NCBI GenBank assembly: GCA_023053685.1
Contig: JALIGW010000002.1
Span: 257,290,846-257,354,845, forward strand
DNA from: Diadophis punctatus similis
Taxonomy: Eukaryota > Chordata > Lepidosauria > Squamata > Dipsadidae
Direction of reading: 5' to 3'
Length of the DNA stretch: 64,000 bases
Shown here: one piece after another, positions 50,105 to 61,712 of the stretch
Position numbering within the stretch: position 1 is the first letter of the stretch
Layout: each line of letters opens with the position of its first letter
Position numbers and translations under genes: made by a program
Notes under the pieces: generated by a model
The model's input: only the letters and a program-made list of their open reading frames with translations
Told to the model about the DNA's origin: nothing
Database searches by the model: none

Positions 50105-51142
50105 ATGCCACCCTGCCGGAAGCGCTGCCTGTGCCGCTCGGCCCAGCTATTGGTCGGGCTGCTGTGCAGCCTGGCCACCCTCTTGGTTCTCGGCTTCCTG
50201 GCTGGCAGCCGCCATGAGGAGCTGCTCCCACGCTCACTGCCCGGTGTGGGGAAGCGAGACATAGACAGCCTGCTGCTGCCACCACCCAACGCCTTCCCAC
50301 TGTCCCCATCACCCTGTGCCCTGACTGACCCCTGGCTACTGGTGCTAGTGGCCAGCGCAACCGGGCATGCGGCCCGGCGGGCGGTGGTGCGGCGCAGCTG
50401 GGGGGGTGTGAGGGTGGCAGGGGGGCGCAGCGTGCGCACCGTCTTCACACTGGGGCTGCCCGGGGATGTGGCGCAGCAGGCAGCACTGGACCATGAGGCG
50501 GGTGAGCATGGTGACCTGTTGCAGGCGCGCTTTACCGACACTTACGCAAACCTAACACTGAAGACGCTGGCGATGCTGGGCTGGGCCACTACCCGCTGCC
50601 CCACCGCCCGCTTCCTGCTCAAGGCCGACGATGACGTCTTCCTCAACCTGCCTGCCCTGGCACGATACCTGGAGCGGCTGGCCGGCCCACCCGCTGCCTA
50701 TCTGGGCCAGGTGTACTCACACGTGGCACCCATCCGCGACCCACTTAGCCGGCACTACATGCCCACCTCACTCTACCCGGAACGCACCTTCCCGCCCTAC
50801 TGCAGCGGCCCTGCCTATGTTCTCTCTGCCCCAGCCGCTGCCGCTGTCCTGGGTGCTGCCCGCCAACTGCCGCTGCTGCCCATAGAGGATGTGTTTGTGG
50901 CGCTGTGCGCCAGCCATGCTGGCATTGCCCCGCACCACCTGGACTACATGGCCGGGGCTACCCACTACCCGCCTGATGCCTGCTGCTACCGGGAGGTGCT
51001 CTTCAGTGTGCACGAAGTGCCGCCTGAGGAAATGCTGTCCATGTGGGAGGCAGCTGAGCAGCCGTGCACCGCCTGGCAGCGCTTCCTTGGCCTGGCCCGC
51101 TGCAAAGTACTAGCCTGGCTGGCTGCAGAGGACACCCCATGA
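50105..51142 (+). CDS. B3GALT4: B3GALT4, beta-1,3-galactosyltransferase 4 (ganglioside GM1/GD1b/GA1 synthase), 345 aa
   Basis: Golgi type II membrane enzyme of family GT31 that adds beta-1,3-galactose to GalNAc of gangliosides GM2/GD2/GA2. The coding region is one exon, as in mammals, where the protein is about 378 aa, so this one is somewhat shorter. Short basic cytoplasmic end (CRKRCLCR), signal-anchor helix about residues 15-34 (LLVGLLCSLATLLVLGFLAG) and a Pro-rich stem. The catalytic domain has RRAVVRRSWG (about 91-100), the metal-binding DDD of KADDDVFLN (175-177), YCSGPAYVLS (232-241) and EDVFVALC (261-268). There is one N-glycosylation sequon, NLT at 149-151. The ATG is the first in the exon after an acceptor at 50068. 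The third codon position is strongly G/C-rich. The gene belongs to the MHC extended class II region, which supports the placement next to BRD2. Confidence 0.93.
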   Translation: MPPCRKRCLCRSAQLLVGLLCSLATLLVLGFLAGSRHEELLPRSLPGVGKRDIDSLLLPPPNAFPLSPSPCALTDPWLLVLVASATGHAARRAVVRRSWGGVRVAGGRSVRTVFTLGLPGDVAQQAALDHEAGEHGDLLQARFTDTYANLTLKTLAMLGWATTRCPTARFLLKADDDVFLNLPALARYLERLAGPPAAYLGQVYSHVAPIRDPLSRHYMPTSLYPERTFPPYCSGPAYVLSAPAAAAVLGAARQLPLLPIEDVFVALCASHAGIAPHHLDYMAGATHYPPDACCYREVLFSVHEVPPEEMLSMWEAAEQPCTAWQRFLGLARCKVLAWLAAEDTP

Positions 51143-52038
51143 TTGCTTTCCCCCACCCCCCTCCGAGGACCATGGGAGAAACAGGCCTGGAGCCCCCCAC
51201 CCGGGAGTGGCTATCCGGCTTTGGAGAAGCGAAGGGATCGACTGACTCGCGGAACCACTGCCAGGAACTCGGCCTCGGACCCCACAGCCGCCTGCCTGGA
51301 TGCTGAGCTCCCCTCTTAGGACTGCGGGTCGAGGCTCTGCCAGCCCTGGGAGTGCCAGGCTGCCCTGGTTGATTCTCCGGCCGGCCGATGTGGGCCTTAG
51401 AGCTGAAAAACTGAAGGGAGGACAAAGGGGTTTATTTATTTATTTATTTATTTATTATTGGTTCTTCTATGCTGCCCTACTCCTGAGGGACTCAGGGCGG
51501 CGTACAGCAAATTATACAAGAACACTAATAATAAACAACAGTTAAAAACAACAGTTAAAAATTACAAAAATATTAAAAATGTTCACCATCAGCCATACCG
51601 GGCGAGAGCTCAGGTGGAACTAGGCTCACCCCCTGCCTGCAGGAAGAGCCATGTCTTGATGGCTTTTCGGAAGGCCAGCAGGGTGGGGATGGTTCGGGTC
51701 TCTGGGGGGAGTTGGTTCCAGAGCACGGGCCCCCCTACAGAGAAGGCCCTCCCCCTAGGGCCCGCCAGCCAGCATTGTTGACGGGACCTGGAGGAGACCC
51801 AATCTGTGGGACCTAACCAGTCGAAGGGAAGTATGAGGCAGAATGCAGTCCCGAAGGTAACCTGGTCCTAAGCCATGCAGGGCTTTAAAGATGATGATCA
51901 ACACCTTGAATTGTACCCGGAGACCGATGGGCAACCAATGCAGCTGGTGGAGTATAGATGTAACATGGGTGTACCTTGGCACACCCACCACAGCACGCGC
52001 AGTCGCATTTTGCACCAACTGAAGTCTCCGAATACTCT

Positions 52039-53370
52039 TCAAGAGTAGCCCCATGTAGAGCGCATTGCAGTAGTCCAGTCGGGAGGTGACAAGGGCATGA
52101 GTGACGTGAGTAGAGCCTCCTTCTCCAAGTATGGCCACAATTGGTGCACCAGGCGAACCTGTGCATAGGCCCCCCTAGCCACAGCCGTAAAGTGTTGATC
52201 TAATTTTAGCTGTGGATCTAGGAGGACCCCCAAATTGCGGACCTGTTCCGAGGGAGTTAATTTCCCTCCCTCAAGAACCAAGGAGGGACAGTTGTCGTAG
52301 TCCTTAGGAGGCAATATCCAAAGCCACTCAGTCTTGTCGGGGTTGAGTCTGAGTCTGTTCCTCCCCATCCAGGTCCTAACGTCGTCCAGGCATCGGCACA
52401 TTACATCAGCTGCCTCACTGAATTGAGACGGGGTGGTGATGTACAGCTGGGTGTCGTCAGCGTACTGATGTAAACTCACCCCATGTCTGTGGATGATCTC
52501 CCCCAGCGGTTTCATGTAAATGTTAAACAGGATGGGCGAGAGGACCGAACCCTGAGGCACCCCGCATGACAGGGGCCTAGGGGACGATCTCTGCCCTCCT
52601 GTTAACACCGACTGCATCCTATCGGCGAGATAAGAGGAGAACCACCGCAAAACGGTGCCTCCCACTCCCAACTCGCCGAGACGATGCAGAAGGATACCAT
52701 GGTCGATGGTATCGAAAGCTGCTGAGAGGTCAAGTAGCACCAGGATGGAGGAATTTCCACCATCCTGGGCTCGCCAGAGATCATCCATCAGGGCGACCAA
52801 GGCAGTTTCTGTACTGAAGCCGCGCCTGAAACCCGACTGATAGGAGTCTAGATGATCCGTTTCCTCCAATAGTCGCAGAAGCTGAGCAGCCACCACCTTC
52901 TCAACAACTTTACCTATAAAAGGCAAGTTGGAGACTGGACGAAAGTTCTTCAAGTCCGCTGGGTCCAGGGAAGGCTTCTTCAGGAGGGGTCTCACCACCG
53001 CAACTGTTAACGGCTGCGTTACGGATCCCTCCGTCAAAGAAGCGATGACCACCGCCTGGATCCAGCCGCGTGCCACCTCCCTCCTGGCCGAAACCAGCCA
53101 GGAGGGGCACAGGTCCAATAAACAGGTGGAAGCACTCATCGCACCCATGGCTATGTACACATCTTCAGGAGAAACAGGCCCAAACTCCTCCCACAACGGT
53201 GGACTAAGACTTGCCCCTGTCACCTCAATGGACTCTGCCCAGCCAGAGTCCAGGTTCAACCGGATCTGAACGACTTTATCCGAAAGAAACTGCGCGAATT
53301 CCTCAGCTCTACTTTGCAAGTGTTCTTCGCTCCCCCCTTTGGCAAGGAGGGAGTGGGTCACTCTAAACAA
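52039..53370 (-). pseudogene. LINE reverse-transcriptase frame (non-functional)
   Basis: About 443 codons containing the reverse-transcriptase motifs, including the catalytic YADD. The C-terminal part (VTSRLDYCNALYMGLL, LKSIRRLQLVQNATARAVVG) is in another frame (51755-52138), so a frameshift lies near 52110. The upstream part (53419-53823, SAALDRIAPL, RKAPWFTEELQEMKRQKRRL) is in the same frame but cut by a stop near 53418. The element cannot make a complete polyprotein. Confidence 0.85.
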
Positions 53371-53726
53371 GGTGGCTGGGCGAGAATCTGCGGACGCAAT
53401 AAGAGCAGAAAAATGAGATCATTTTGCCGCCCTTATCGCCACTAAATAAGACTTGACGTAGGTTCTTAATAGTGTTCGATCAGACTTGGTTTTACTGGCT
53501 CTCCAGCGGCGCTCCAGACGTCTCTTTTGGCGTTTCATCTCCTGGAGCTCCTCGGTAAACCAGGGGGCTTTCCGGGATCCACTGCCGCGGAGAGGTCGCA
53601 AAGGCGCAATCCGGTCTAATGCCGCTGATGCTGCGGTGTTCCAAGCAGCCACCAGGGAATCAGCCGAATTGTGTACCAGGGTTTCAGGTATTTCCCCAAG
53701 TTCCCTCTGGAATCCTTCTGGCTCCA

Positions 53727-54494
53727 TTAGGCGCCTGGGGCGGAACCACCTAGTCGGTCCCGCCTCCCTGCGGGGGAGGAATGGGGCTGCGAAACCAACC
53801 TCAGTAGGAAATGATCTGACCATGACAGCGGGGTGGTGACTGTGTCCCCTATCTTCAGATCATTTCTCCACTGTCCCGAAAGAAACACTAGGTCGAGCGT
53901 GTGGCCTCCCTCATGAGTTGGACCCTGGATTACTTGGGTCAGGTCCATGGTTGTCATGGAATCCATGAACTCCTGGGCTACCCCAGAGGTTTCGTCAGCC
54001 GAAGGCAGGTTGAAGTCCCCCAGCACCATAAGCCTAGGGAACTCAACCACCAAGCCGGCTACTGCCTCAAGCAGCTCAGGCAGGGCCTTACTAACGTAGC
54101 TGGGAGGCAGGTACGCTAGGAAAAGGCCCACCTGAACCCCTAAGTCCAACTTCAGAAGGAGCGTCTCACACCCAACAATCTCCGGGGCAGGGATCCTACG
54201 AGGATGCAGATTTCGGCGCGTTATCGTTGCCACTCCTCCCCCCCTTCCCTGGGGTCGTGAATGATGCTGCACTGAGAACCTGTCTGGGCATATCTCGGAG
54301 AGAGCTTCTCCCCCCTCCTGGCCCATCCAGGTCTCAGTTATACACACCAGGTCTGCCCCCTCTTCTGTGATTAAATCACGTATCAGGGGGGGCTTTGTTG
54401 GCAATTGACCTGGCGTTAAGCAGCAACATCTTGAGCCCAGGGCCCTGAAAACCCTGGTTGCCAGGTACTCGGGTTGAGCAAGATGGAACCACAT
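53727..54494 (-). pseudogene. LINE endonuclease frame (non-functional)
   Basis: Apurinic-type endonuclease motifs are present (LITEEGADLVCITETW, LMVLGDFNLPS, HTLDLVFLSG, SDHFLLRL). The N-terminal LLLNARSIANK lies in a different frame (54376-54639), and the link to the middle region at about 53750-53820 also needs a frame change, so at least two frameshifts are visible. Confidence 0.8.
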
Positions 54495-54720
54495 CGGAGG
54501 GGCTGGAACAAGGGATCGCTTGTAAACAGCGAGGTCTTATTCCCCGAGAGCGGCCCACCCCTCTGCTCCCGCCATATCTGCCACTTCCCATTATGACAGA
54601 GATGTTCCGGCTCTCATCCCCCCCCCGAGACCCCCTCACCCCCCCCCCCCCCGCTGGCCTCCCTCACTCCCTGCAGGCCATACACACCATTTTCACAAGA
54701 TAGGGTAACTGAGCCCTGCC

Positions 54721-56013
54721 CCCTCCCCGCTTCTGTTTCCACACTCAGCGGGGGGGGGGGACAGAATCCCAGTCCCTATCTCTTCCATTACTTCACATTC
54801 ATTCTAAATACTCAGACACCCATCTCACTCATCCCCATACTCGATCACACCCATACCGCACCTCCGAGGAGGAGAATACAATTTAAAATTTTTAAAAAGA
54901 AGGCAGGCTCATCAAGGTAAGGGTGTGCTGGGGAGGCAGGTTCCCTGGTTCGACTCAGCCTCCCAGTTGTTCTGTAGTCCAGGGGTGGCAAAAACCAGGG
55001 GTGGTTCACCTGGTCAGTGTTTTTTTAGGAAGTCATTCATCCCCGATTGGGGTGCCATCCTCTCTTTGGCAACGGGAGGTCAAGGTGGGCTTTTCGCAGC
55101 ATCAGCAGCAATGGAAAGATTGCCCCACAGAGCTGTGGGTGGGGCCTGAAGGGGCCTGAATGTCACGTGGGGCCCTTCTCTTGCGGAACGAGACGACTCC
55201 TGGTGGCCAGGTGGACACAGATGGCTGGGCGCGGCTGGATCGGCGCGGAATTTGCATTGGCTAACTGGAAACATGGGGACAATTCTGGGAGAATGACCTC
55301 TCCTTTGGCATGCTGGGCACTCACACGCACACACGCACACACACACGCACCATTCCGAGTTTGGGGAAATGTATCCCCATCCGTGCTGGGAAGCTGCCAA
55401 TTGTGCCCGGGCTTGGGGAGGAGGATTTCTCCTTTGGGGGAGCTGTGTGCGTGAACACACACACTCACACTATGAATGTGGTGACTTTTATGAACTCTTT
55501 TCCTTCCCCACCATGCTTAGCAAGCTGGAGGCTCCCCTTCGGGGCACAGAGTTTTAATTCTGCAAATGCACGTAGGGGACTTTGTTGTTCATTTTCCCTT
55601 TAATATTGTTTTTGCAGTACCTCCCTTTGCAAACTTCCCCCGGGGGAAAAAACTTTTAATGCCCTGCGATAGCCACTCCCTGCTGGTCCATGGTCTGCAT
55701 CTCACTGGCAGCTTGTGATGCCACAATGAGGCAAGTCCCCAAGCTTGGATTGGTGTGTGTGTGTGTGTAGGTCCATTCTCCAAGCTTGTGGGTTGGTTTC
55801 TGAAAGTTTCATTACCAGGCTGTGTAATACCTTCAGCAGAGCTTAGGGGAGGCGTTAAGGGTTCCTCCGCTTATAACGGCTTCATGTGGTCAGTAGGTCT
55901 TGCGAGGCCACCGGTGTCAGGTGAGGGTCACATAGGATCAGGTTCTTGTGGTGGGTCAGGTATGGATCGCGTCAAGTGACGTGTCTTGTGACGGGGAGGT
56001 CACATCAGGCGAG

Positions 56014-56081
<68 letters not shown>

Positions 56082-57060
56082 CTGCATGCTTGGCTTTAGG
56101 CAGTTCAGGGACGTGAGGAGGTGGGGAAATCGGTTACACCAAGACAGAATACGAGGCACTTGTGAAGGCAGCAACTGTGGTTTCTTAGCCGGGAGTTCAG
56201 GCGTCTGTGGGACACGGGAGGAGCCTTGCAGTTGCCGGGATCCAGGGGTGCATGTGGGGAGGGGGGGGCTGCTGCAGCCCTTTGAGCAAGGGAGACCCAA
56301 CGCCCAGGAAAACATTTGGGGGGTGCTACTTCACCCCCCCCCTCATCCCCAAGGATGCTTTATGCCCCCGGGAGCCCCCCCTTCTTTGGCAACTGCTGGG
56401 CAGCCCCTCCTCCTTCACAGGGCCAGAGAGACCACACACACATCTGCAACCGGGGGGGTGGGTGGGGGGACGGACGGCGCAGTTCCTTAACTGCTCCTGC
56501 TGGCTCTTCAGAAGCAGAGTGCTGACAGCAGAGGCAGAGGGGGGGGAGGAGCGTGCCCTGCTCAGCTTGGCTGACTCACTGAGGACACCCGCTCTGGAGC
56601 ACACTGGGCGGCCTCAGCCAGTCTGAAGGAGCGCAAGATCGCTGGCCCGAAGGGTTCTGTTCTCTGCGCCAAAAACTTTTGCAAAAATGAGGATTACCTG
56701 TAGCCAGTGAAGATAAATCCTGAGTCAAATATGACCAATTCCTGTGCTCTGTTGTACTAAAAGGAAACATTTGGCAACCCCTTTGTCAGTCCTGCCTCTC
56801 AGCTCAAGGCTTCTAAATAAAAAAATGACCCTTCTTCACACACCATTTGGTTGAGAAAGAGAGAGGTTACTAGAAGTCAAGTGACATAATACAGTAGTAA
56901 CACAAAGCCAGGCCTGAAAGTTCCCCCACCAAAACCCCAGTGTAGCAATTCCCTCCGGAGATCCAACTTCAAAAGAGATCTTTTTGGAACCGGCTCCTCC
57001 TGAGGAATGCAGGCGTCGACCTCTGGAAGGGTAAACCTCTGAAGTAAGCCCCCCTCCCAA
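54721..57060. other. Gene-free stretch with simple repeats
   Basis: Short CA-type runs at 55320-55345 and 55460-55470, a GT run at 55753-55768 and the long GT microsatellite at 56016-56080. Around 55795-55830 a trace of the unclassified repeat seen at 29330 occurs (ttcattaccaggctgtgtaa). Nothing else is recognisable. Confidence 0.45.
56016..56080. repeat. GT dinucleotide microsatellite
   Basis: About 32 uninterrupted GT units. Confidence 0.97.
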
Positions 57061-57061
57061 T

Positions 57062-57344
57062 TAGAATAGAATAGAATAGAATAGAATAGAATAGAATAGA
57101 ATAGAATAGAATAGAATAGAATAGAATAGAATAGAATTCTTTATTGGCCAAGTGTGATTGGACACGCAAGGAATCTGTCTTTGGTGCATAAGCTCTCAGT
57201 GTACATAAAAGAAAAGATACATTTGTCAAGAATCATGAGGTACAACACTTAATGGTTGTCATAGGGTTCAAGTAAGCAATCAGGAAACAATCAATATGAA
57301 TATAAATCGTAAGGATACAAGCAACAAGTTACAGTCACACAGTT
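57062..57344 (-). mobile_element. Snake CR1-type LINE 3' end with AATAG microsatellite tail, copy 1
   Basis: About 15 tagaa units (57062-57135) run into attctttattggccaagtgt, gattggacacgcaaggaat, ctctcagtgtacataaaag and gtaaggatacaagcaacaag. The tail at the left marks the LINE as minus-strand. This fits the snake CR1-L3 ('Snk1'-type) ends known to seed AATAG-type microsatellites. Confidence 0.8.
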
Positions 57345-57469
57345 GGGCCCCAAAGTTCATGGCGGATTGGCACCAAAACGGCTTCTTGAGGAGGCGTAGG
57401 AGCTGGTGCCTGAGGCCGGATGCGGGGTGGGGGTGGGTGGGGGATTCCTGGGATCCAGGGAGGAGACTT

Positions 57470-59160
57470 ACCTGGAAGGGAAAGCTGCTCATTGGCTCCT
57501 TCTGGGAAGGTGGGGGGAGGGGCTCTTGGGGGGATGCATTTCTCAGCCCCTCCCCCCTCCTGCAGGGAACGTGCTTTGAAGCCCTCCTGCCATTAAAGCC
57601 CAGAGGCCTAAGCCGCCCCCACCCCTCCCCCTACTCTTCCCTGACCTGGGGGAAGTGGGGCAGAGGAGAGCCAGAACTGGCCGAGCAGGGGGGCTCCTTG
57701 CAAAGGGGGGAGGGGGGTTGCCCAGTGGCGGGAGAAGAGAGCAAGGGAAGCCCCCTCGGGGTCTGGGGGCCTCTTTGGGCATCCATCCGCTCTTCGGTTC
57801 CCTCAAGCTCAGCCAAAGGGTCGCTGAGGGTCCTGGCCTTGTGACTAACCAAGCCTTGAGCCCCATAGCCCCCCCTTTGCGCTCCTGAGCCCTTCAGTGG
57901 GAGTCGGGGCGCCACTTCTTGGGGGCGGGAGTCGACCTGACCGTCGCCTGCGAAGCGCCCCCTCCCCACCGGAGCCTGGACCGAGGGCGCAACTTTGCCT
58001 CGCGCTGAAAGGCAGCTTCGGCCGGAGCCGAGAAGGGGCGCCGCTTTTGGGGAGCTCAGCCAAGAGGAGCCCGGAAAGGCCCCCCCCGGCGCTCAGGCCG
58101 CAGACAGGCAGCCCCTCCCGCGAACCGGGAGGGTAAGAGCGGGCTCGGCGCCTGCGCAGAAGCAGCAAGGGGGACGGCGGGGCTTTCGGCTCGGAGGGAG
58201 GAGGCGGTCCTGCCCCGCGATGGGAGGCCCCTCGGGAAGATCCCCCGCGTGGAGCGCCGAGCCGCCCCTCCTGCCCGGCTGCTCCCCTCCGCGGGGCTCT
58301 CGGGGACTCTAGCGGGCCACGCGGATCGGGGGAAGCCGGCCACGCTCGAGGCTTCGGGAGAGCAGAAGCCCTTGCTCTGCCCACGCGTGGGCTTTCCCTC
58401 TGCCCGCCGTGGGAGAGCTGCCCGGGATTCGCTTCGTGGTCCCCGACACTCCCAGGGGCGGTCAAAAGAGTCAAGGTGGCGGCCAAAGTCCCCGTGGGGG
58501 CCAGGGTCAGTTCCGGGCAAGGACGGGAGGAGCCTCCCTCGCAGGACTGGCGTGGAAAGGGGCCTTGAACTCGCCCTCCCGAGGGCAGCCCAGGCGAAGC
58601 TTCAGCCGGGTCTCTAAAACGGGCAGGCTTCGCAAAGACCCCGCAGAGCCCCCTTCTTCCCCGGGGGCTGCCTGGGATCCCCTCTCCCCGGTGGAGGGAA
58701 AAGAGGGATCCGGGGAAGAGATCGACCCGGATCCTCTGGCGCTGGGCAGGGCAAGGTCCGAGAAGCACGGTCAGATCTGTGCCCAGGGGAGGTCCGTGCA
58801 CTGGACAGCGGCCGCCCCCGGTCTCGCCTCCCCCGCACCCCACATCCTTGAAAAGGCACCCGGCGGAGCTGCCACCCACGCCGACTCCGCTGACCGTCCA
58901 ATGGGGCTGCCGGGAGGGGAGGGGAGGGGAGGGTGGGAAGACGGTACCCCTCAATACTGGCCGGGGGAAGAGTTGGGGGGCGGGGGAGACTCTGCTCAAG
59001 TTTTCTCTGGCCCGCTTTTGCTTGGGGGCCCCACGCAAGCTCCTTCTGGGGGTTGCAGGACCGCGCCTGTCCCACCCGCTGGATGTGGCTCTAGACCAGA
59101 GCCCGGGATAGACTGCTTCCGCAAGTGGAGGCTCAGCAACTAGTGTGGGGGGAGGCCTTA
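57470..59160 (-). pseudogene. Third copy of the TRIM 5' flank and promoter, no coding exon left
   Basis: 57476-58620 matches 40877-42470 and, inverted, 14825-16560: tggaagggaaagctgctcat, tgccattaaagcccagaggc, tccatccgctcttcggttcc, ctcagccaaagggtcgctga, gcgcctgcgcagaagcagca. 58620-59160 matches only the left copy (13900-14825, inverted). The homology stops at 57475, just where the RING exon should begin. The NRF-1-like site is kept (58148-58158). The GAAA repeat is lost (ctttcggctcgg). The hAT insertion shared by the other copies is absent (57861-57871). Confidence 0.8.
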
Positions 59161-59197
59161 GAGACTGGGGGCGGCTGTTGCTGTGGCAGCTTGGAGG

Positions 59198-59508
59198 AAT
59201 AGAATAGAATAGAATAGAATAGAATAGAACAGAACAGAACAGAACAGAACAGAACAGAACAGAACAGAATAGAAAAGAAAATAGAATAGAATAGAATAGA
59301 ATAGAATTCTTTATTGGCCAAGTGTGATTGGACACACAAGGAATTTGTCTTTGGTGCCTATGCTCTCAGTGTACATAAAAGAAAAGATACATTTGTCAAG
59401 AATCATGAGGTACAACACTTAATGGTTGTCATAGGGTTCAAGTAAGCAATCAGGAAACAATCAATATGAATATAAATTGTAAGGATACAAGCAACAAGTT
59501 ACAGTCAT
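59198..59508 (-). mobile_element. Snake CR1-type LINE 3' end with AATAG microsatellite tail, copy 2
   Basis: The tail is tagaa units, then a run of cagaa units, then tagaa again (59198-59306). The body is nearly identical to copy 1 (attctttattggccaagtgt through gtaaggatacaagcaacaag). It lies on the other side of the third TRIM-flank copy. Confidence 0.8.
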
Positions 59509-61179
59509 AAGTGGGTAAGTGGTAAGAACTTACCCATCGGAAAGGGGCTGTCCGATGGGGCCCAAGAGAGCAGCTTACACCCGCTTTCCCATCAGCTCTG
59601 CGTTAGGATGACAGCACCCATGGTTCCCTGCCTGTATGGCCTTGCCTGAAAACCTGCGGAAGGGGCTAAAGGCTGTCATGATTCAACCTGCTGACCTGAC
59701 TCTGTCAAAGTGGCCCCTCGGACCTGGGAGGGGCAGAGGGTTGGACTGGATGGCCTCCAGGGTCCTTAGGAGTCTTTAAGACTCCGAGCCAAGGGCGTCT
59801 CCATTAAACCGGCCCCTTCCTGGAGCTGAGGAGGCCGCACTTGCCCCAAAGGGAGAGCCCCGAGCGGGAGGCTTGGCAGCAGCGCAGCCCCCGGCTCTTC
59901 TCCACGCTGCTCTGGCTGGGAGTGGCCCGGAGGGGGAGCCGCTCTGCCTGTGGGGGCAGCTCCTCCCCCCGAGACTCCTGCAGACGCCCCCAGTGGGCTC
60001 CGTTCAAGGGAGGCGGAAGACCCCCGGCATCCCTCCCCACCAAAAGGGGCTATGGAAGGGGGTGATCAGCCAGCGCCCTTCTGGCAGGTGGGTGTCCTGC
60101 CTCCGGGGGCTGTGGATGATGGGACACATTCTCCAGGGCCAGCAGGTGGCGCCTTCTGCCGCAGCCCCGACACAGCGACCTCCCTCCAACGACGGGGCTC
60201 CTCCTCCGGCGGCTCATAGGCGACCCCTTTGCTGCCAAGGGGGCTCCAGCTGCTGGCGGGGCGGGCAGGGCCAGCAACCTCGCCCGCCACCCTGCGCTGC
60301 CCCGGAAGGGCCCGGCTGATTCCTGTCCCCCCTCCCCGATCAGCTGGGCAGGCGGGGCGAGCAGGGCGAGCACCTTCAGGCCCCTCCTTGGCCGGCGCTG
60401 TGACCTTGGGGAAGGGTGGGGGAGGGCTGCCCCCCCCACCCCAGAGGCCAGCCGAAACCATGTATCTGTTGAGGACGGTAAGAGTATAAAAGGCCATTGG
60501 CGGACAAAGTTATCGTCTCTGCACCTCATTGCAATGGGTTGTTAATGCAAGTTGTTTTATGTATATGATGGCTTTTCTCATGTTCTTAATTGCTCAGGAA
60601 ATAAACCTCTGAATCTTAAAGTAAGAATTATTGTTTGTGCTGTTGTCTCCTGTTTCCTTTTACTGGGATTCACTTCATGACAGGATCCGTTTTTATGACA
60701 CCGAGAAGCAGTGAAAAAGAAGAGAGAAGATGCATTTAGTATCAGTAGGAAATTTATTCCATCCCTACAACCATTAAACCATGTAGAAAACTGCTGTTCC
60801 CCTTTTTTGTTTAGACGATAAAGGGATTTGAAACATGCAGACATCTTGAATCGATTTGTTACCATCAAAAGAATAAACTATTTCCCAAAGCTAAGTTACT
60901 GCTTTGATAAAGTAAAAGTTGTTCGGAAAATATCAACTTCTGTATTTTAGTATAATTCGAGTTCATATTTGCATTGTGAACCTGTGTATTTTTTTCCCCA
61001 CACGGCTAGTTTGAGCTAGTAGTTAAGGCCACTTTAGGCATGCAAAAAGAAAAAAAATAGAACAGAACTGGAAGGGACCTTGGAGGTCTTCTAGTCCAGC
61101 CCGCTGCTCAAGCAGGAGACCCTGTATACCATTTCAGCCAGTGACTGTCCAGTCTCTTCTTAAAAAACTCCAGTGATGG

Positions 61180-61712
61180 ATGGGAGAAACAGACTCACCA
61201 GTCAGAAATTGGTCACAGTCATGAAGTGAAGAAGCAAGCAAGTTTGTTGCATGCAAAATACGTCCTTCCAAGAGCAGGTGGCTGACAGGTGGACGCCTAC
61301 GGAGGAATACATTTCTTCGACTTTTTATTCCCTCCACCCGAACCACAAGCCCCTCCCTGCAGCCCCCCTTGACAAAGACCTGGACAGGGTTGCAATCTTC
61401 CAGCAAGGCTCCATTTCTCCATTTCTTAACCTTTATTTCTTGTTTCCTTACAATCCTTGCAGCATAAGCATAACACATTGAGGCAAGCGGTTAATTAATT
61501 TATCCACTATATTACTAGACTGTGTGGTTAAAACTGTTAACTAATCTGCTTGGCCAAACTGACTCGCTTATCGGAATAGCAGCCCCTTCCCGTATTTCAG
61601 ACTTGGAACTTTTTACCCTTAATGTCCCAATGCCCTACTGAACTTTTATACCCACAACTCTTAAAAATTGCTTTCTTTGCAAAAACAACATTGTCTCCAT
61701 CAGTTTCTTACA
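61180..61712. mobile_element. Possible solo LTR
   Basis: An insert of about 533 bases within CR1 that begins TGGGAGAAAC and ends TTCTTACA (TG...CA), with tgga and tgaa as a possible 4-base target duplication. Internal A/T-rich boxes (ctttttattccc, cctttatttcttg) could be promoter or polyA sites. No coding sequence, so no class can be given. Confidence 0.35.

Larger units (their letters stand above)
51430..54720 (-). mobile_element. Near-complete L2/CR1-L3-type LINE, decayed
   Basis: The 3' end lies at the left with a TTTA repeat tail (51430-51460) and the terminal ctgccctactcctgagggac, tcagggcggcgtacagcaaa. The coding part on the minus strand has an endonuclease (53727-54494: ITETWMG, GDFNLPSADE, HTLDLVF, SDHFLL) and a reverse transcriptase (52039-53370: NFRPVSNLPFIGKVVEK, LDLSAAFDTIDH, GVPQGSVLSPILFNIYM, HQYADDTQLYI). 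A GIY-like or LTR feature is absent. Two elements of the same clade are at 23606 and 45880. The clade name is by motif style. Confidence 0.88.

Noticed and set aside
57845..59335. Minus-strand frame of 496 codons
   Set aside because: It starts in an AATAG microsatellite and crosses the TRIM promoter copy. Composition explains the openness, and it has no domain.
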